Shown: positions 26,101 through 35,693 of the stretch, piece by piece | Layout: every line of letters starts with the position of its first letter | Position numbering within the stretch: the stretch's first letter is position 1 | NCBI RefSeq assembly: GCF_900086985.1 | Contig: NZ_LT593974.1 | Location: 2,294,001-2,358,000, forward strand | Direction of reading: 5' to 3' | DNA from: Halomonas sp. HL-93 | GTDB taxonomy: Bacteria > Pseudomonadota > Gammaproteobacteria > Pseudomonadales > Halomonadaceae | Length of the DNA stretch: 64,000 bases | The notes under the pieces: model-generated | The model's database searches: none | What the model was told of the DNA's origin: nothing | Seen by the model: the letters and a program-made list of their open reading frames with translations, nothing else | Made by a program: the position numbers and the translations under genes

Positions 26101-26765
26101 AGGTGCTGATTATTGATAACTACGACTCCTTCACCTATAACCTTTACCAGTTTATCGGTGAGATTCTGGCCACGGAGAAGAATCTCGGCAGGGTGCCTCA
26201 CTTTGAGATACTCGTTAAACGCAATAACCAGATCGATTTCAAAGCAATAGAGGCCATGGCGCCGGATCGCATTATTATCTCCCCCGGCCCCGGCTCGCCG
26301 GATGATCCGCGCTACTTTGGCGTGTGTGCCGAGGTAATTGAAAAGCTTGGCAAGACCATTCCGCTACTGGGGGTTTGCCTGGGCATGCAGGGCATTGTGC
26401 ACGTGTTCGGCGGCAAGGTAATCAAAGCGCCGCTACCCATGCACGGTAAGATCAGCCCAATTAACCACAACAACCATTCGGTATTTAACGGCGTACCGGA
26501 CCAGCTTGAAGTGATGCGCTATCACTCGCTGATTGCCGATGCAGCGACTCTGCCCGAGTGTCTGGAAGTAACCGCCACCGTGGGCGCTCTGGCGGCTGAC
26601 AACTTTGAACAGCGCAGCCGCTGGCAAGCGCTCGGCGAGTTTGAGCTGATGGGCGTGAAGCACCGCGACTACCCGATTCACGGTATTCAGTTTCACCCGG
26701 AGTCGTTTGCCACCGAAGGCGGCAAGGAGCTGATCGCTAATTTTCTGTTTGCCTATGACGTCTAA
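26097..26765 (+). CDS. trpG: Anthranilate synthase component II (glutamine amidotransferase)
   Basis: A class I amidotransferase of 222 residues that hydrolyses glutamine and channels ammonia to TrpE. It has the opening LIIDNYDSFTYNLYQFIGE, oxyanion strand IIISPGPGSPDD, nucleophile cysteine in LGVCLGMQGI, and His/Glu of the triad in IQFHPESFATEGG. A few insertions relative to ~195-residue homologues (LATEKNLGRVPHFEIL, NFEQRSRWQALG) give the longer length. Start overlaps trpE (ATGA). Convergent with rluF, 11 bp away, with no clear terminator. Confidence 0.93.
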   Translation: MKVLIIDNYDSFTYNLYQFIGEILATEKNLGRVPHFEILVKRNNQIDFKAIEAMAPDRIIISPGPGSPDDPRYFGVCAEVIEKLGKTIPLLGVCLGMQGIVHVFGGKVIKAPLPMHGKISPINHNNHSVFNGVPDQLEVMRYHSLIADAATLPECLEVTATVGALAADNFEQRSRWQALGEFELMGVKHRDYPIHGIQFHPESFATEGGKELIANFLFAYDV

Positions 26766-26776
26766 CGTCCGAACGA

Positions 26777-27805
26777 CTACTTTCGGCGCGCAGAGGCCTT
26801 CCCTTTCATAGGCTTGTTTCTGCCAGCAACGCCCTTGCCAGGCTTGCCTCGCCCCGCGGCTTTCTTGCCAGAAGGCATACCACTCGACTTGCCCTTAAGC
26901 GCTGGTTTACCGCCAGCGCTTTTGGGTTTGGCCCGCCCCGAACCGGTGGCACTGCGTTTCGCTGCGCCTTTACCTAACGCTTTTTCACCGGGTTTACCGC
27001 CCTTTCCTGGCCTAGCAGCGGCACTTTTTCGCGTTTTTTTCTGGCCGCTAGAACGCTTTGCAGTAGGTGGCGGCGCGGGCTTAGCCTCTGAACTTGCTGT
27101 TAACGCCTCAATCGTTGCGATCTCTTTCGGCGTTAAGTCTCGCCAGTCGCCTAACGCCAATCCCTGCAGCGATACATTCATGATGCGCGTGCGGATAAGC
27201 TGGGTAACGTCATAGCCGAAGTAATCGCACATGCGGCGAATCTGGCGGTTCAGGCCCTGCACCAGCGTAATGGTGAACTCGAACGTGGATACCTTCTCCA
27301 CATGGCACTTTTTAGTAACCTGACCAAGAATCGGTACCCCGCTTTGCATCCCTTGAATAAAGTCATCAGTGATCGGTTTGTTGACCGTTACCCGATATTC
27401 TTTTTCGTGCTGATTATTGGCACGCAGGATTTTATTCACCAAGTCGCCGTTATTGGTGAGCAATATCAGCCCCTGGGAGTCTTTATCCAGCCGACCAATG
27501 GGAAAAATACGCGTGCCGTGTTTTACAAAATCGACAATGTTGTCTTTCTCGCTCGACTCGGTGGTGCTGACAATGCCCACCGGTTTATTGAGCGCAATGA
27601 GGACCAAATCCTCCTCTTCCTGCGGCTCGATATCCTGGCCGTTCACTTTGACCCGATCGCCCGCCACCACCTGATCACCCGTGGTCGCCCGGCGGCCGTT
27701 AATCCAGACGTTGCCCTGTTCCACAAAGCGGTCGGCCTCCCGCCGCGAGCACAGGCCGCTCTCACTAATGTATTTATTGATGCGGGTAGATTTTCGTAAC
27801 GACAT
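26777..27805 (-). CDS. rluF: 23S rRNA pseudouridine(2604) synthase RluF
   Basis: A RsuA-family pseudouridine synthase. Residues ~8-65 are an S4 RNA-binding domain ([20 protein letters not shown]). The catalytic aspartate is in [20 protein letters not shown], and [20 protein letters not shown] is the family C-terminal motif. [20 protein letters not shown] matches RluF rather than RluB. The body ends near residue 235; a ~105-residue low-complexity tail of Lys, Gly, Pro, Ala and Ser follows ([20 protein letters not shown] and so on), longer than in E. coli RluF. The tail is probably disordered and RNA-binding. Confidence 0.88.
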   Translation of the reverse strand: MSLRKSTRINKYISESGLCSRREADRFVEQGNVWINGRRATTGDQVVAGDRVKVNGQDIEPQEEEDLVLIALNKPVGIVSTTESSEKDNIVDFVKHGTRIFPIGRLDKDSQGLILLTNNGDLVNKILRANNQHEKEYRVTVNKPITDDFIQGMQSGVPILGQVTKKCHVEKVSTFEFTITLVQGLNRQIRRMCDYFGYDVTQLIRTRIMNVSLQGLALGDWRDLTPKEIATIEALTASSEAKPAPPPTAKRSSGQKKTRKSAAARPGKGGKPGEKALGKGAAKRSATGSGRAKPKSAGGKPALKGKSSGMPSGKKAAGRGKPGKGVAGRNKPMKGKASARRK

Positions 27806-27848
27806 AGAACGCCATGTGGCTAAAAGGGATAAATGCAGCGTTAAAAAC

Positions 27849-28394
27849 TTAGAAAGACGAACCGGGCTGCTTCAGGAACGCCAGTTCCTCATCGGTAGAC
27901 GTTCGCCCCAGTAGCGCATTGCGGTGCGGGTAACGGCCAAAACGGTCGATAATGGCTTTGTGACGCACTTCATAATCTAGGTTGTTCTCCAACCCCGGCT
28001 GGTTATAAAGCGCCATTGCCCGCTCGTGAATCACCGCCGACTCGCTATGCATATAGGGCATATACAGAAACACCCGTTGATTGCTGGAAAGCTCTGCGTC
28101 GGCGCCAGCGGCCACCGCTTCCTGAGCAAGCGCCAGCGCCAACGCATCGGTGGCAAAGGCGCGGGCATCGTCGCGGTAGATATTACGCGAGAACTGATCC
28201 AGCACAATGATCTCCGCGAGCCGCCCTTGGGGCGTTTGCCGCCAAGCGTAGCACTCGCAGGCGGCCGCTTGAGCATGCAGAGCGCCGAACCGCTCGAGGA
28301 TCGCCTGATCCATCATAGGGTCTTTTTTAAACCACTGAACAGGCGTTAATTCCTCAAACCAGAAATCAAGTACCGCTTGAGCATCCGACTTCAT
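27849..28394 (-). CDS. DUF924 family protein
   Basis: A 181-residue soluble helical protein of the widespread DUF924 family, recognisable from [40 protein letters not shown] and the C-terminal [19 protein letters not shown]. The fold is TPR-like; the biochemical role is not established. It stands 42 bp upstream of the end of ppc and 43 bp before rluF's start, all leftward, so some read-through is possible. I cannot assign a function. Confidence 0.88.
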   Translation of the reverse strand: MKSDAQAVLDFWFEELTPVQWFKKDPMMDQAILERFGALHAQAAACECYAWRQTPQGRLAEIIVLDQFSRNIYRDDARAFATDALALALAQEAVAAGADAELSSNQRVFLYMPYMHSESAVIHERAMALYNQPGLENNLDYEVRHKAIIDRFGRYPHRNALLGRTSTDEELAFLKQPGSSF

Positions 28395-28436
28395 TGACGC
28401 CTCCTTGTCGTAATAAACGCTGTGGAAATAAAAAAC

Positions 28437-31085
28437 TTAACCTGTATTGCGCAAACCGGCGGCAATGCCCGCCATGGTGACCATCAGTGCTCGTGAGAGA
28501 TCGGCACTGATCGCCCCATCGGCATCGCGATTACGCTGCAGTAGCTCTGCCTGAAGACCATGGAGCGGGTCGATGTAGGGATTGCGAACATCAATCGCCT
28601 GGCGAATTAGCGGGGTATTTTCCAGCAGCTCTTGCTGCTGCAATATATCCAGCACGGCTTCCTCCAGCCGTGCAAAGCGTTCGCGTAGCTGTTTACCTAA
28701 CGCTTTGAGGGAGGGCTCGTCCACCAGACGGTGCTCGTAGTAGGCCGAAATCGCCACGTCGGCCTTGGCCAGCAGCATCTCCAGCATGTCCAGGTAGGTA
28801 CCAAAGAACGGCCATTCATTGCGCATTTCCTGCAGCACCTCGCGACCGCCAGGCTGTTCTAAGCGACGCGAGAACGCTTCGCCACTGCCCAGCCACGCCG
28901 GCAGCATTAGGCGAATTTGCGTCCAGGCGAAAATCCATGGGATCGCACGCAGCGTTTCCACCCCGCCGTCCTGGCGGCGTTTGGTGGGCCGCGACCCAAG
29001 CGGCAGCCTGCCCAGCGCGCCTTCCGGCGTGACCGCCCGGAAGTACGGCACAAAGTCAGGGTCTTCGCGCACCACCCCTACATAAGCGGCGTGGGCGACC
29101 TTGGAAAGCTGGTCCATCTCCTCGCGCCACTGAGGCTCGGGCGCTCTCGGCGGCAGCAGCGTTGCTTCCAGCACGGCGCAGGCATAAATCTCCATTGAGC
29201 GTAGGGCAATATCCGGCTGGCCAAACTTGAAACGAATCATCTCGCCCTGCTCGGTCACCCTGAGGCTGCCGTTTACCGAGCCCGGCGGCTGGGAGAGAAT
29301 CGCCGCATGCGCGGGGCCGCCGCCACGCCCGACGGTACCGCCACGGCCATGAAATAGCGTTAAATCAACCCCATGGCGTTCACATACATTGACCAACGAC
29401 TCCTGGGCCCGGTACTGCGCCCAGGCCGCCGCCAACTGGCCGGCGTCCTTGGCCGAGTCCGAATAACCAATCATCACTTCCTGGCCGTTGCGCATCAGCT
29501 TGCGATAGCCCGGCAGCGCCAGCAGCTGGTCGATCACATCGCCCGCGTGGTCAAGGTCGTTAAGGGTTTCAAACAGTGGCGCAATCGGCAACGTCACGTT
29601 GCCGCTGGCTTCTTTCATTAACAGCGCCACGGTGAGCACGTCAGACGGTTCAGCGGCCATGGAGATGATATAGGTGCCCAACGCTTCGGCATGTTCCTGT
29701 GCGATCACCTTGAAGGTATCAAGCACCTCGCGGGATTCCGCCGAACACTCCCAACGGCGGGGAATCAGCGGGCGCCGCGAGGCAAACTCGGCAAGCAAAA
29801 ACTCCTGACGTTGGGTTTCATCCCACTCGCGATAGCGGCCAAGGTTCAGCGCATCCGTTAGTTCTTCCATTACCTGGGCATGGCGACTGGCTTCCTGGCG
29901 CAGGTCGAGCTTGGTCAGCGTGACGCCAAAAACCGCGACCCGGCGTAGTGTATCCAGCAGCGCACCGTTGGCGATGGTATCCAGGCCCACATCGCACAGC
30001 GAGCGGTAGCAGGCCAGCAAGGGCGCATATAGCTGGTCACGAGTCTCGATGATCGCGCCGCCGTCATAGTTTCGACCTTCAAGCTCGGCCTTGGCCCAGT
30101 CGCGGGTGGACTCCATCTTTGCCAGCAAGCGCTTCAGCACTTCGCGATAGGGCTCGGCCACATCGCCTGCCTCAGCCTTGAGGGCGCTATTGGCTTTCCA
30201 CATGGAGAGCTCGGTCTTGAGCTGTTCAAGGTCGCGCAGGTAAAGGTCCGCCGCCATCCAACGACCTAACAAAAGCACTTCTTTGGTGACCTTTGCCGTG
30301 ACGTTCGGGTTGCCATCCCGGTCGCCGCCCATCCAGGACGCATAGCGAATGGGCGCGGCATCCAGCGGCAAGCGCTCGCCTGCGGTATCCAGCAGCAGGT
30401 TGTCCAGATCCCGGTGAAAATCGGGGACCGCTTGCCACAGTGAGTTTTCGATAACCGCAAACCCCCACTTGGCCTCATCCACGGGTGTCGGGCGCTCGTG
30501 GCGAATTTCGTCGGTATGCCACGCCTGGCTGATCAACTCCTCAAGCCGCCCTTGGGCACGGGTGCCGCGCTCGGGGTAGTCTTCAGAGCCTTCAATGGCC
30601 GTCAGGCAGTCGTCGATGGCATCGTACTTTTGAATCAGCGTACGGCGAATGACTTCAGTCGGGTGCGCGGTGAGCACCAGCTCAACGCGCATATTGGCCA
30701 GTGTTTCGACCAACTTGCGCGGCGAGTTACCCGCCAGCTCGGCGCGTTTGAGCAGCTCGCCAAGCACCGGCTGCGAGCCCGGCTTATAGTCTTCAACGCG
30801 GCGAAAGCGTGCCCGATAGTGCTGCTCGGCGATATTGGCGAGATTTAGAAACTGGTTAAAGGCGCGGGTGACGGGCAGTAAATCCTGCTCGGGCAGTTGG
30901 CGCAAATATTCGATCAAATTGCGTTGCTGTAGCGAATCACCCTGCCGACCCTGCTTAGCGTGGGCACGAATGGTTTCAATTTTATCGACAAAGGATTGGC
31001 CTAGATCATCGGCAATGGTTCGCCCCAGGCTGTCGCCCAGGATACGCACGTTATCGCGTAGCGATTCGTGTAAGTCATGGCTCAT
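28437..31085 (-). CDS. ppc: Phosphoenolpyruvate carboxylase
   Basis: Anaplerotic enzyme forming oxaloacetate from PEP and bicarbonate. 882 residues, the bacterial length. Catalytic landmarks: LVLTAHPTEVIRRTL (first active-site His), MGGDRDGNPNVTAKV, the second histidine in LFHGRGGTVGRGGGPAHAAI with the flexible glycine loop, and a C-terminal RNTG that matches the highly conserved xNTG end. The start ATG follows GGAGGC. Same strand as mazG with a 37-bp gap. Confidence 0.96.
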   Translation of the reverse strand: MSHDLHESLRDNVRILGDSLGRTIADDLGQSFVDKIETIRAHAKQGRQGDSLQQRNLIEYLRQLPEQDLLPVTRAFNQFLNLANIAEQHYRARFRRVEDYKPGSQPVLGELLKRAELAGNSPRKLVETLANMRVELVLTAHPTEVIRRTLIQKYDAIDDCLTAIEGSEDYPERGTRAQGRLEELISQAWHTDEIRHERPTPVDEAKWGFAVIENSLWQAVPDFHRDLDNLLLDTAGERLPLDAAPIRYASWMGGDRDGNPNVTAKVTKEVLLLGRWMAADLYLRDLEQLKTELSMWKANSALKAEAGDVAEPYREVLKRLLAKMESTRDWAKAELEGRNYDGGAIIETRDQLYAPLLACYRSLCDVGLDTIANGALLDTLRRVAVFGVTLTKLDLRQEASRHAQVMEELTDALNLGRYREWDETQRQEFLLAEFASRRPLIPRRWECSAESREVLDTFKVIAQEHAEALGTYIISMAAEPSDVLTVALLMKEASGNVTLPIAPLFETLNDLDHAGDVIDQLLALPGYRKLMRNGQEVMIGYSDSAKDAGQLAAAWAQYRAQESLVNVCERHGVDLTLFHGRGGTVGRGGGPAHAAILSQPPGSVNGSLRVTEQGEMIRFKFGQPDIALRSMEIYACAVLEATLLPPRAPEPQWREEMDQLSKVAHAAYVGVVREDPDFVPYFRAVTPEGALGRLPLGSRPTKRRQDGGVETLRAIPWIFAWTQIRLMLPAWLGSGEAFSRRLEQPGGREVLQEMRNEWPFFGTYLDMLEMLLAKADVAISAYYEHRLVDEPSLKALGKQLRERFARLEEAVLDILQQQELLENTPLIRQAIDVRNPYIDPLHGLQAELLQRNRDADGAISADLSRALMVTMAGIAAGLRNTG

Positions 31086-31122
31086 AGCGTGGCCTCCTTG
31101 CAGGGGTCGCGGAAACGATTAA

Positions 31123-31953
31123 TCAATGGGTTTCTTCGGCTTTGGCCGCCAACCAGTGAATTTCCATCTCGTCTAGAGAGGCATCCGCTAATGGCTGCCC
31201 AGCCGCTGCCAGCTCACGCTCGACAAAACGGAAGCGACGTTCAAATTTGGCATTGGTGTTGCGCAGGCACTGCTCGGGGTTGGCCCCAAGTGTGCGGGCT
31301 AAATTAGTGACGGCAAACAATAGGTCGCCGACTTCTTCCTGGGCGTGAACGTTATCGCCAGCGGCGAGGGCTTCTTCAACTTCATCAAGCTCCTCACGGA
31401 TTTTGGCCAGCACGCCCTGCGAATCAGGCCAATCAAACCCGACCCGAGCCGCGCGCTTGGAAAGCTTGGCCGCACGGCTAAGCGCAGGCAAGGTGCGCGG
31501 CACGTCATCAAGCACCGAGGGCACTTGATGGTTGGATCGCTCGGCGCGCTCATCAGCCTTTAATGCCTCCCAGCGGCGATTGACCTGCTGGGTTTGCACG
31601 TCGTCGGCGCTGACGCCCGGCGGGCGGCGCGATTCCAGAGTGCCGTCGGGGAACACATGCGGGTGACGGCGGAGCATTTTCGCGGTCAACGTATCGACGA
31701 TATCGTGAAAGTCGAAACGCTGCTCTTCCGCTGCAAACTGGGCGTAATAAACCACCTGAAACAGCAGGTCGCCCAGTTCGCCGGGCAGCTCGTCAAAGGC
31801 GCGCCGTTCGATGGCGTCGGCCACTTCGTAGGCTTCTTCAAGGGTATGGGGGACGATACTGTCCCAGTCTTGCTTGATATCCCAAGGGCAACCTTGCTCG
31901 CGGTCACGCAGCACGTGCATCAGGGTAAGCAAATCATCCAGCGAGTAACGCAT
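31123..31953 (-). CDS. mazG: Nucleoside triphosphate pyrophosphohydrolase MazG
   Basis: All-alpha NTP pyrophosphatase that removes aberrant nucleotides and lowers (p)ppGpp. 276 residues with two MazG domains. The N-terminal one has CPWDIKQDWDSIVPHTLEEA and ELGDLLFQVVYYAQFA; the C-terminal one has KIREELDEVEEALA and EEVGDLLFAVTNLAR with the EExxE/ExxD metal ligands. It overlaps relA by one base (TAATG), the classical relA-mazG pair, which couples alarmone synthesis and NTP sanitation. Confidence 0.95.
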   Translation of the reverse strand: MRYSLDDLLTLMHVLRDREQGCPWDIKQDWDSIVPHTLEEAYEVADAIERRAFDELPGELGDLLFQVVYYAQFAAEEQRFDFHDIVDTLTAKMLRRHPHVFPDGTLESRRPPGVSADDVQTQQVNRRWEALKADERAERSNHQVPSVLDDVPRTLPALSRAAKLSKRAARVGFDWPDSQGVLAKIREELDEVEEALAAGDNVHAQEEVGDLLFAVTNLARTLGANPEQCLRNTNAKFERRFRFVERELAAAGQPLADASLDEMEIHWLAAKAEETH

Positions 31954-34229
31954 TAGGCCCCTCCCCTACGCGTGGTTTTCTCGGGGTCGGTGTCGCGCAG
32001 GCGACGGACTTCGGTCACATTGGGCAGTTGTTGAATACGCGAGAAAAGACGCCCCAGCGCTTCCAAGCCATCGACTTCCAGGGTGATGCGCAGCCGCGCA
32101 ATACCTTCGTCAGTGTCGGTCAGCGTATTCACCGCCAGCACGTTGACTTTTTCATTGCCCAGCAGGCCCGTGACATCGCGCAGCAGGCCCGAGCGGTCCC
32201 AGGCCTGGATCTCAATGGTCACAGGGTAGCGCGTCTCGGCGCGTTCGCCCCATTCCACCTCAATAATGCGTTGGGGTTCATCGAGACGCAACTGCAGGAT
32301 ATTGCTGCAGTCCTGGCGGTGCACGGTGACGCCACGCCCTTGGGTAATAAAGCCGACGATGGGCTCGCCGGGCACCGGCCGACAGCAGTTGGCCATGCTG
32401 GTTTTCAGGTTGCCGACGCCGAGCACGGTAATATCGCTTTTAGTCGCCTTGCTGGACTGACGCTTGGGCTTGGCCAACAGTCGGTCGAGCTGCTCCTGAT
32501 CATCGGTTTCCCCAAATAGCTGCTGGGCCTGGTGAAGCACTTGCCCAATGCGCAAGTCGCCCGCCCCCAGCGCGGCGTACATATCATCCGCCGTCTGGTA
32601 GTTAACCGATTTAGCCAGTTTGGGCAGGTCGAGTCCATCGACATCCAAGCGGCGCATTTCGCGTTCAAACAGCGCACGCCCCTCGTCAAGATTCTGATCG
32701 CGGGCCTGGTACTTGAACCAGGCTTGGATCTTCGCCCGAGCGCGGGAGGTGCGTACATAGCCCAGGCTGGGGTTCAGCCAGTCACGACTTGGCCCGCCTT
32801 TTGTCGCGGTCAGAATCTCAACCTGCTGGCCGGTTTTTAGCTTATAGGTGAGTGGCACGATACGGCCGTTGATTTTGGCTCCCCGGCAACGGTGGCCGAT
32901 CTCGGTATGCACGCGGTAAGCAAAATCAATCGGCGTGGCGATCCGGGGTAAATCGATGACGTGGCCGTCGGGCGTAAACACATAGATGCGGTCCGGAGCG
33001 ACGTCGCTGGACAGCCCTTCGCGCAGGTCACCAAAGCCGCCAACCTCGTCCTGCCACTCCAGCACTTGGCGCAGCCAGGCAATTTTTTCCTCGTAGCTAC
33101 GACTCTTGGCGTTGGTGTCGTGGCCTTTGTAGCGCCAGTGGGCACAGACACCCAGCTCGGCTTCGTCGTGCATCGCAAAAGTACGAATCTGGATTTCCAG
33201 GACTTTATTTTCCGGCCCCATGACGGCGGTATGCAGTGACTGGTAGCCGTTTTTCTTGGGGTTGGCGATGTAGTCGTCAAACTCGTTGGGCACGTGGTGC
33301 CATCGGGAATGGACAATCCCCAAGACGGTGTAGCAGTCGGCCACTTCAGGCACCAGAATGCGCACGGCGCGCACGTCATGAACCTGGGAGAAATCAATCC
33401 GCTTGCGCTTCATTTTGCGCCAGATCGAATAGATGTGCTTGGCGCGCCCGTCTACATCGTAATGGTGGATATTCTGAGCTTCCATCAAGCCTTTGATGGT
33501 TTCCACCACATCGTGGATATAGCGATCACGGTCCAGGCGTTTTTCGGCCAGCAGCTTGGCAATCGCTTTGTATTCGTCTTCATGAAGGTAGCGGAACGAT
33601 AGGTCTTCAAGCTCCCACTTGATTTGCCCAATACCCAGACGGTGCGCCAGCGGCGCGTATATATCGGCCACTTCCCGGGCGACCTGGAGGCATTTCTCCC
33701 GCGGCGCATCCTTGACCTGGCGCAGCGCACAGGTGCGCTCGGCAATTTTAATCAGCGCAACGCGTACGTCCCCCACCATGTTGACCAGCATTTTGCGCAG
33801 GTTTTCCTGCTGGTTGTGCTGGCCCATGCCGTGGTTGGGGGCCAACGGATAGCTAATTGCCGCCATCTGCAGGACGCCATCGATCAAGTTGGCGACTTCG
33901 CCACCAAACCGTTTGGTAACGGTCTCCAGGCTCAACAGACCTTCACGCACCGCACGGTAGAGGACCGCCGCCTCCAACGTCGACTGGTCAAGCTTGAGCT
34001 CACCTAAAATGTCGGCCATCTCCAGGCCCATGCGAAAGCTGGAACCCGGCGTCAGCCAAACGCGATGCGACCTTGGTGCGTCTAGCTCCAGGGTTTGGGC
34101 AAGCTCGCAGGCCTGTTGTAAACGTTCAGGTTCGGGAAGACGCACATCTTCTTGCAGGCGCGTTAACCATTGTTTTAGGTCCACCGTTCCGCTGTTGGTT
34201 AGCGGCTGGTCTTCACGCACTTTTACCAT
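31953..34229 (-). CDS. relA: GTP pyrophosphokinase RelA, (p)ppGpp synthetase I
   Basis: Ribosome-associated alarmone synthetase of 758 residues. The N-terminal hydrolase region has lost the HD motif (AAVLYRAVREGLLSLETVT), typical of monofunctional RelA. Synthetase domain: YLHEDEYKAIAKLLAEKRLD, KHIYSIWRKMKRKRIDF, and EFDDYIANPKKNGYQSLHTA. TGS domain: DRIYVFTPDGHVIDLPRIAT. C-terminal ACT domain: IEIQAWDRSGLLRDVTGLLG. All expected parts are present. It lies downstream of rlmD (60-bp gap) and upstream of mazG. Confidence 0.95.
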   Translation of the reverse strand: MVKVREDQPLTNSGTVDLKQWLTRLQEDVRLPEPERLQQACELAQTLELDAPRSHRVWLTPGSSFRMGLEMADILGELKLDQSTLEAAVLYRAVREGLLSLETVTKRFGGEVANLIDGVLQMAAISYPLAPNHGMGQHNQQENLRKMLVNMVGDVRVALIKIAERTCALRQVKDAPREKCLQVAREVADIYAPLAHRLGIGQIKWELEDLSFRYLHEDEYKAIAKLLAEKRLDRDRYIHDVVETIKGLMEAQNIHHYDVDGRAKHIYSIWRKMKRKRIDFSQVHDVRAVRILVPEVADCYTVLGIVHSRWHHVPNEFDDYIANPKKNGYQSLHTAVMGPENKVLEIQIRTFAMHDEAELGVCAHWRYKGHDTNAKSRSYEEKIAWLRQVLEWQDEVGGFGDLREGLSSDVAPDRIYVFTPDGHVIDLPRIATPIDFAYRVHTEIGHRCRGAKINGRIVPLTYKLKTGQQVEILTATKGGPSRDWLNPSLGYVRTSRARAKIQAWFKYQARDQNLDEGRALFEREMRRLDVDGLDLPKLAKSVNYQTADDMYAALGAGDLRIGQVLHQAQQLFGETDDQEQLDRLLAKPKRQSSKATKSDITVLGVGNLKTSMANCCRPVPGEPIVGFITQGRGVTVHRQDCSNILQLRLDEPQRIIEVEWGERAETRYPVTIEIQAWDRSGLLRDVTGLLGNEKVNVLAVNTLTDTDEGIARLRITLEVDGLEALGRLFSRIQQLPNVTEVRRLRDTDPEKTTRRGGA

Positions 34230-34289
34230 GACGATATCTCATCCATTCGAGGCAACGGTTTTCTAAACCGCTGCCGAGGCTAACTGCGT

Positions 34290-35693
34290 TTACGCACACC
34301 CCGTGTGTTCAAACAGCATCAGCGTTTCCATATGAGCAGTGTGCATGAACATATCCGCCACTGCGACTTGCTTAATGCGGTAACCTGCATGCACAAGGTG
34401 TGCCGCATCGCGGGCAAGCGTTGCAGGATCACAGGAAATATAGACCACCTTGGGGACCGGGTAGCGTGCCAATCCCTGACAAATGACTTCCGCGCCGCTT
34501 CGCGGTGGGTCGACCACGAGAGCATCGAGATCAGCCTGCGCCTGGAGCAATGAGGCGACGGTATCCGGATCACTTAAATCGGCCTGCTGGCCCGTCACAT
34601 TCAGTCGATTTCTGTGCGCGTTATCGGCAAGTCGTTCGATCATGGCAGGGCTGCCTTCCACGGCATGCACCAAAGCTCCAGACGCCGCTAACGGAAGGCT
34701 GAAGTTACCAATACCGGCAAACAAATCCATTAGCCGCTGGCCTGGTGAGGGCATTAGCCAGCGCATGACGGTCGTGACCATTTGCTGGTTAACCGCGGCG
34801 TTGACCTGCAAAAAATCGCCCGGCTCGAAATTTATTGTTAACGGCCTATTATCAGGCGTTTTGAGCGTCTCTTCGAACACCGGTGGCGCACCATGCCAGT
34901 GCAATACCGGCGACTCACGCCCTAGCCAAGTGCCTAGTACGACCTGATATTGATCGGCAAATACCTGCCATCGCTCAGCATCAGCCGCATTGGCTTTCAA
35001 TTGACGAACCAGCACGACCTGCTGTGTGGCCGTTGACAGCAGTTCGATATGCCCGACCTGGCGCGGTGCTTCAAGTGTTGCCAACAGCGTACGTAAGGGC
35101 GCTATGAGGGTTTGTAGCGCATCCACCAGCACTACGCAGCGTTCAATATCGATCAGCCGGTGGGAATGTGCGGCACGAAAGCCTAACCGCGGTTGGCCGT
35201 CACTATCGACCTTGACCCCCAAACGAGCGCGCCGACGATACCCTTGCACATCGCTGTACAACGCCTCAATCGCGCCGATGGCGATGCCTTGGCGGGCCAA
35301 CAAATCGCGCACGGCTTCGGCTTTATGGGCACGTTGCGACACTATGTCCAGATGCTGTAAATCGCAGCCGCCACATTGGCCAAAATGCGGGCATGGTGGC
35401 GTAACGCGTTGGGCTGATGGGCTCAGCAGTTTTTTGACGTGGGCTTCGTCGTAACGCTTGCGAGTCAGGTGAACGGCCACTTCAACATGCTCACCGGGCA
35501 GCGCTTGGTCGATAAACACCGTTTTGCCCGCACTGTTATGGGCAACCCCTCGTCCATCGTGGGCTAAGCGCTCCACCACCAGCTCAGTTGCGTCGTGCAG
35601 CGTTTGATTGGGCGTCTTGCTCGTTTGTTGGCGTGCCAATCCTGAATGCCCTGAGGCAGGACGCGGTGGCCGCCGTTTACCCAACATGGCCAT
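34290..35693 (-). CDS. rlmD: 23S rRNA (uracil(1939)-C5)-methyltransferase RlmD
   Basis: TrmA/RlmD-family enzyme that methylates U1939 of 23S rRNA. 467 residues with an N-terminal TRAM domain (LAHDGRGVAHNSAGKTVFID), iron-sulfur cysteines in CPHFGQCGGCDLQHL, SAM motif LMDLFAGIGNFSLPLA, and the catalytic cysteine in VVYISCDPATLARDAAHL. The ATG at 35693 directly follows the cysM stop; an alternative ATG two codons in (35687) gives MLGKRRPPRP. Order cysM-rlmD-relA-mazG is common in gammaproteobacteria. Confidence 0.94.
   Translation of the reverse strand: MAMLGKRRPPRPASGHSGLARQQTSKTPNQTLHDATELVVERLAHDGRGVAHNSAGKTVFIDQALPGEHVEVAVHLTRKRYDEAHVKKLLSPSAQRVTPPCPHFGQCGGCDLQHLDIVSQRAHKAEAVRDLLARQGIAIGAIEALYSDVQGYRRRARLGVKVDSDGQPRLGFRAAHSHRLIDIERCVVLVDALQTLIAPLRTLLATLEAPRQVGHIELLSTATQQVVLVRQLKANAADAERWQVFADQYQVVLGTWLGRESPVLHWHGAPPVFEETLKTPDNRPLTINFEPGDFLQVNAAVNQQMVTTVMRWLMPSPGQRLMDLFAGIGNFSLPLAASGALVHAVEGSPAMIERLADNAHRNRLNVTGQQADLSDPDTVASLLQAQADLDALVVDPPRSGAEVICQGLARYPVPKVVYISCDPATLARDAAHLVHAGYRIKQVAVADMFMHTAHMETLMLFEHTGCA

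Noticed and set aside
33880..33990. Missing HD residues in RelA as a sign of gene decay
   Set aside because: Loss of hydrolase residues is the normal state of gammaproteobacterial RelA.
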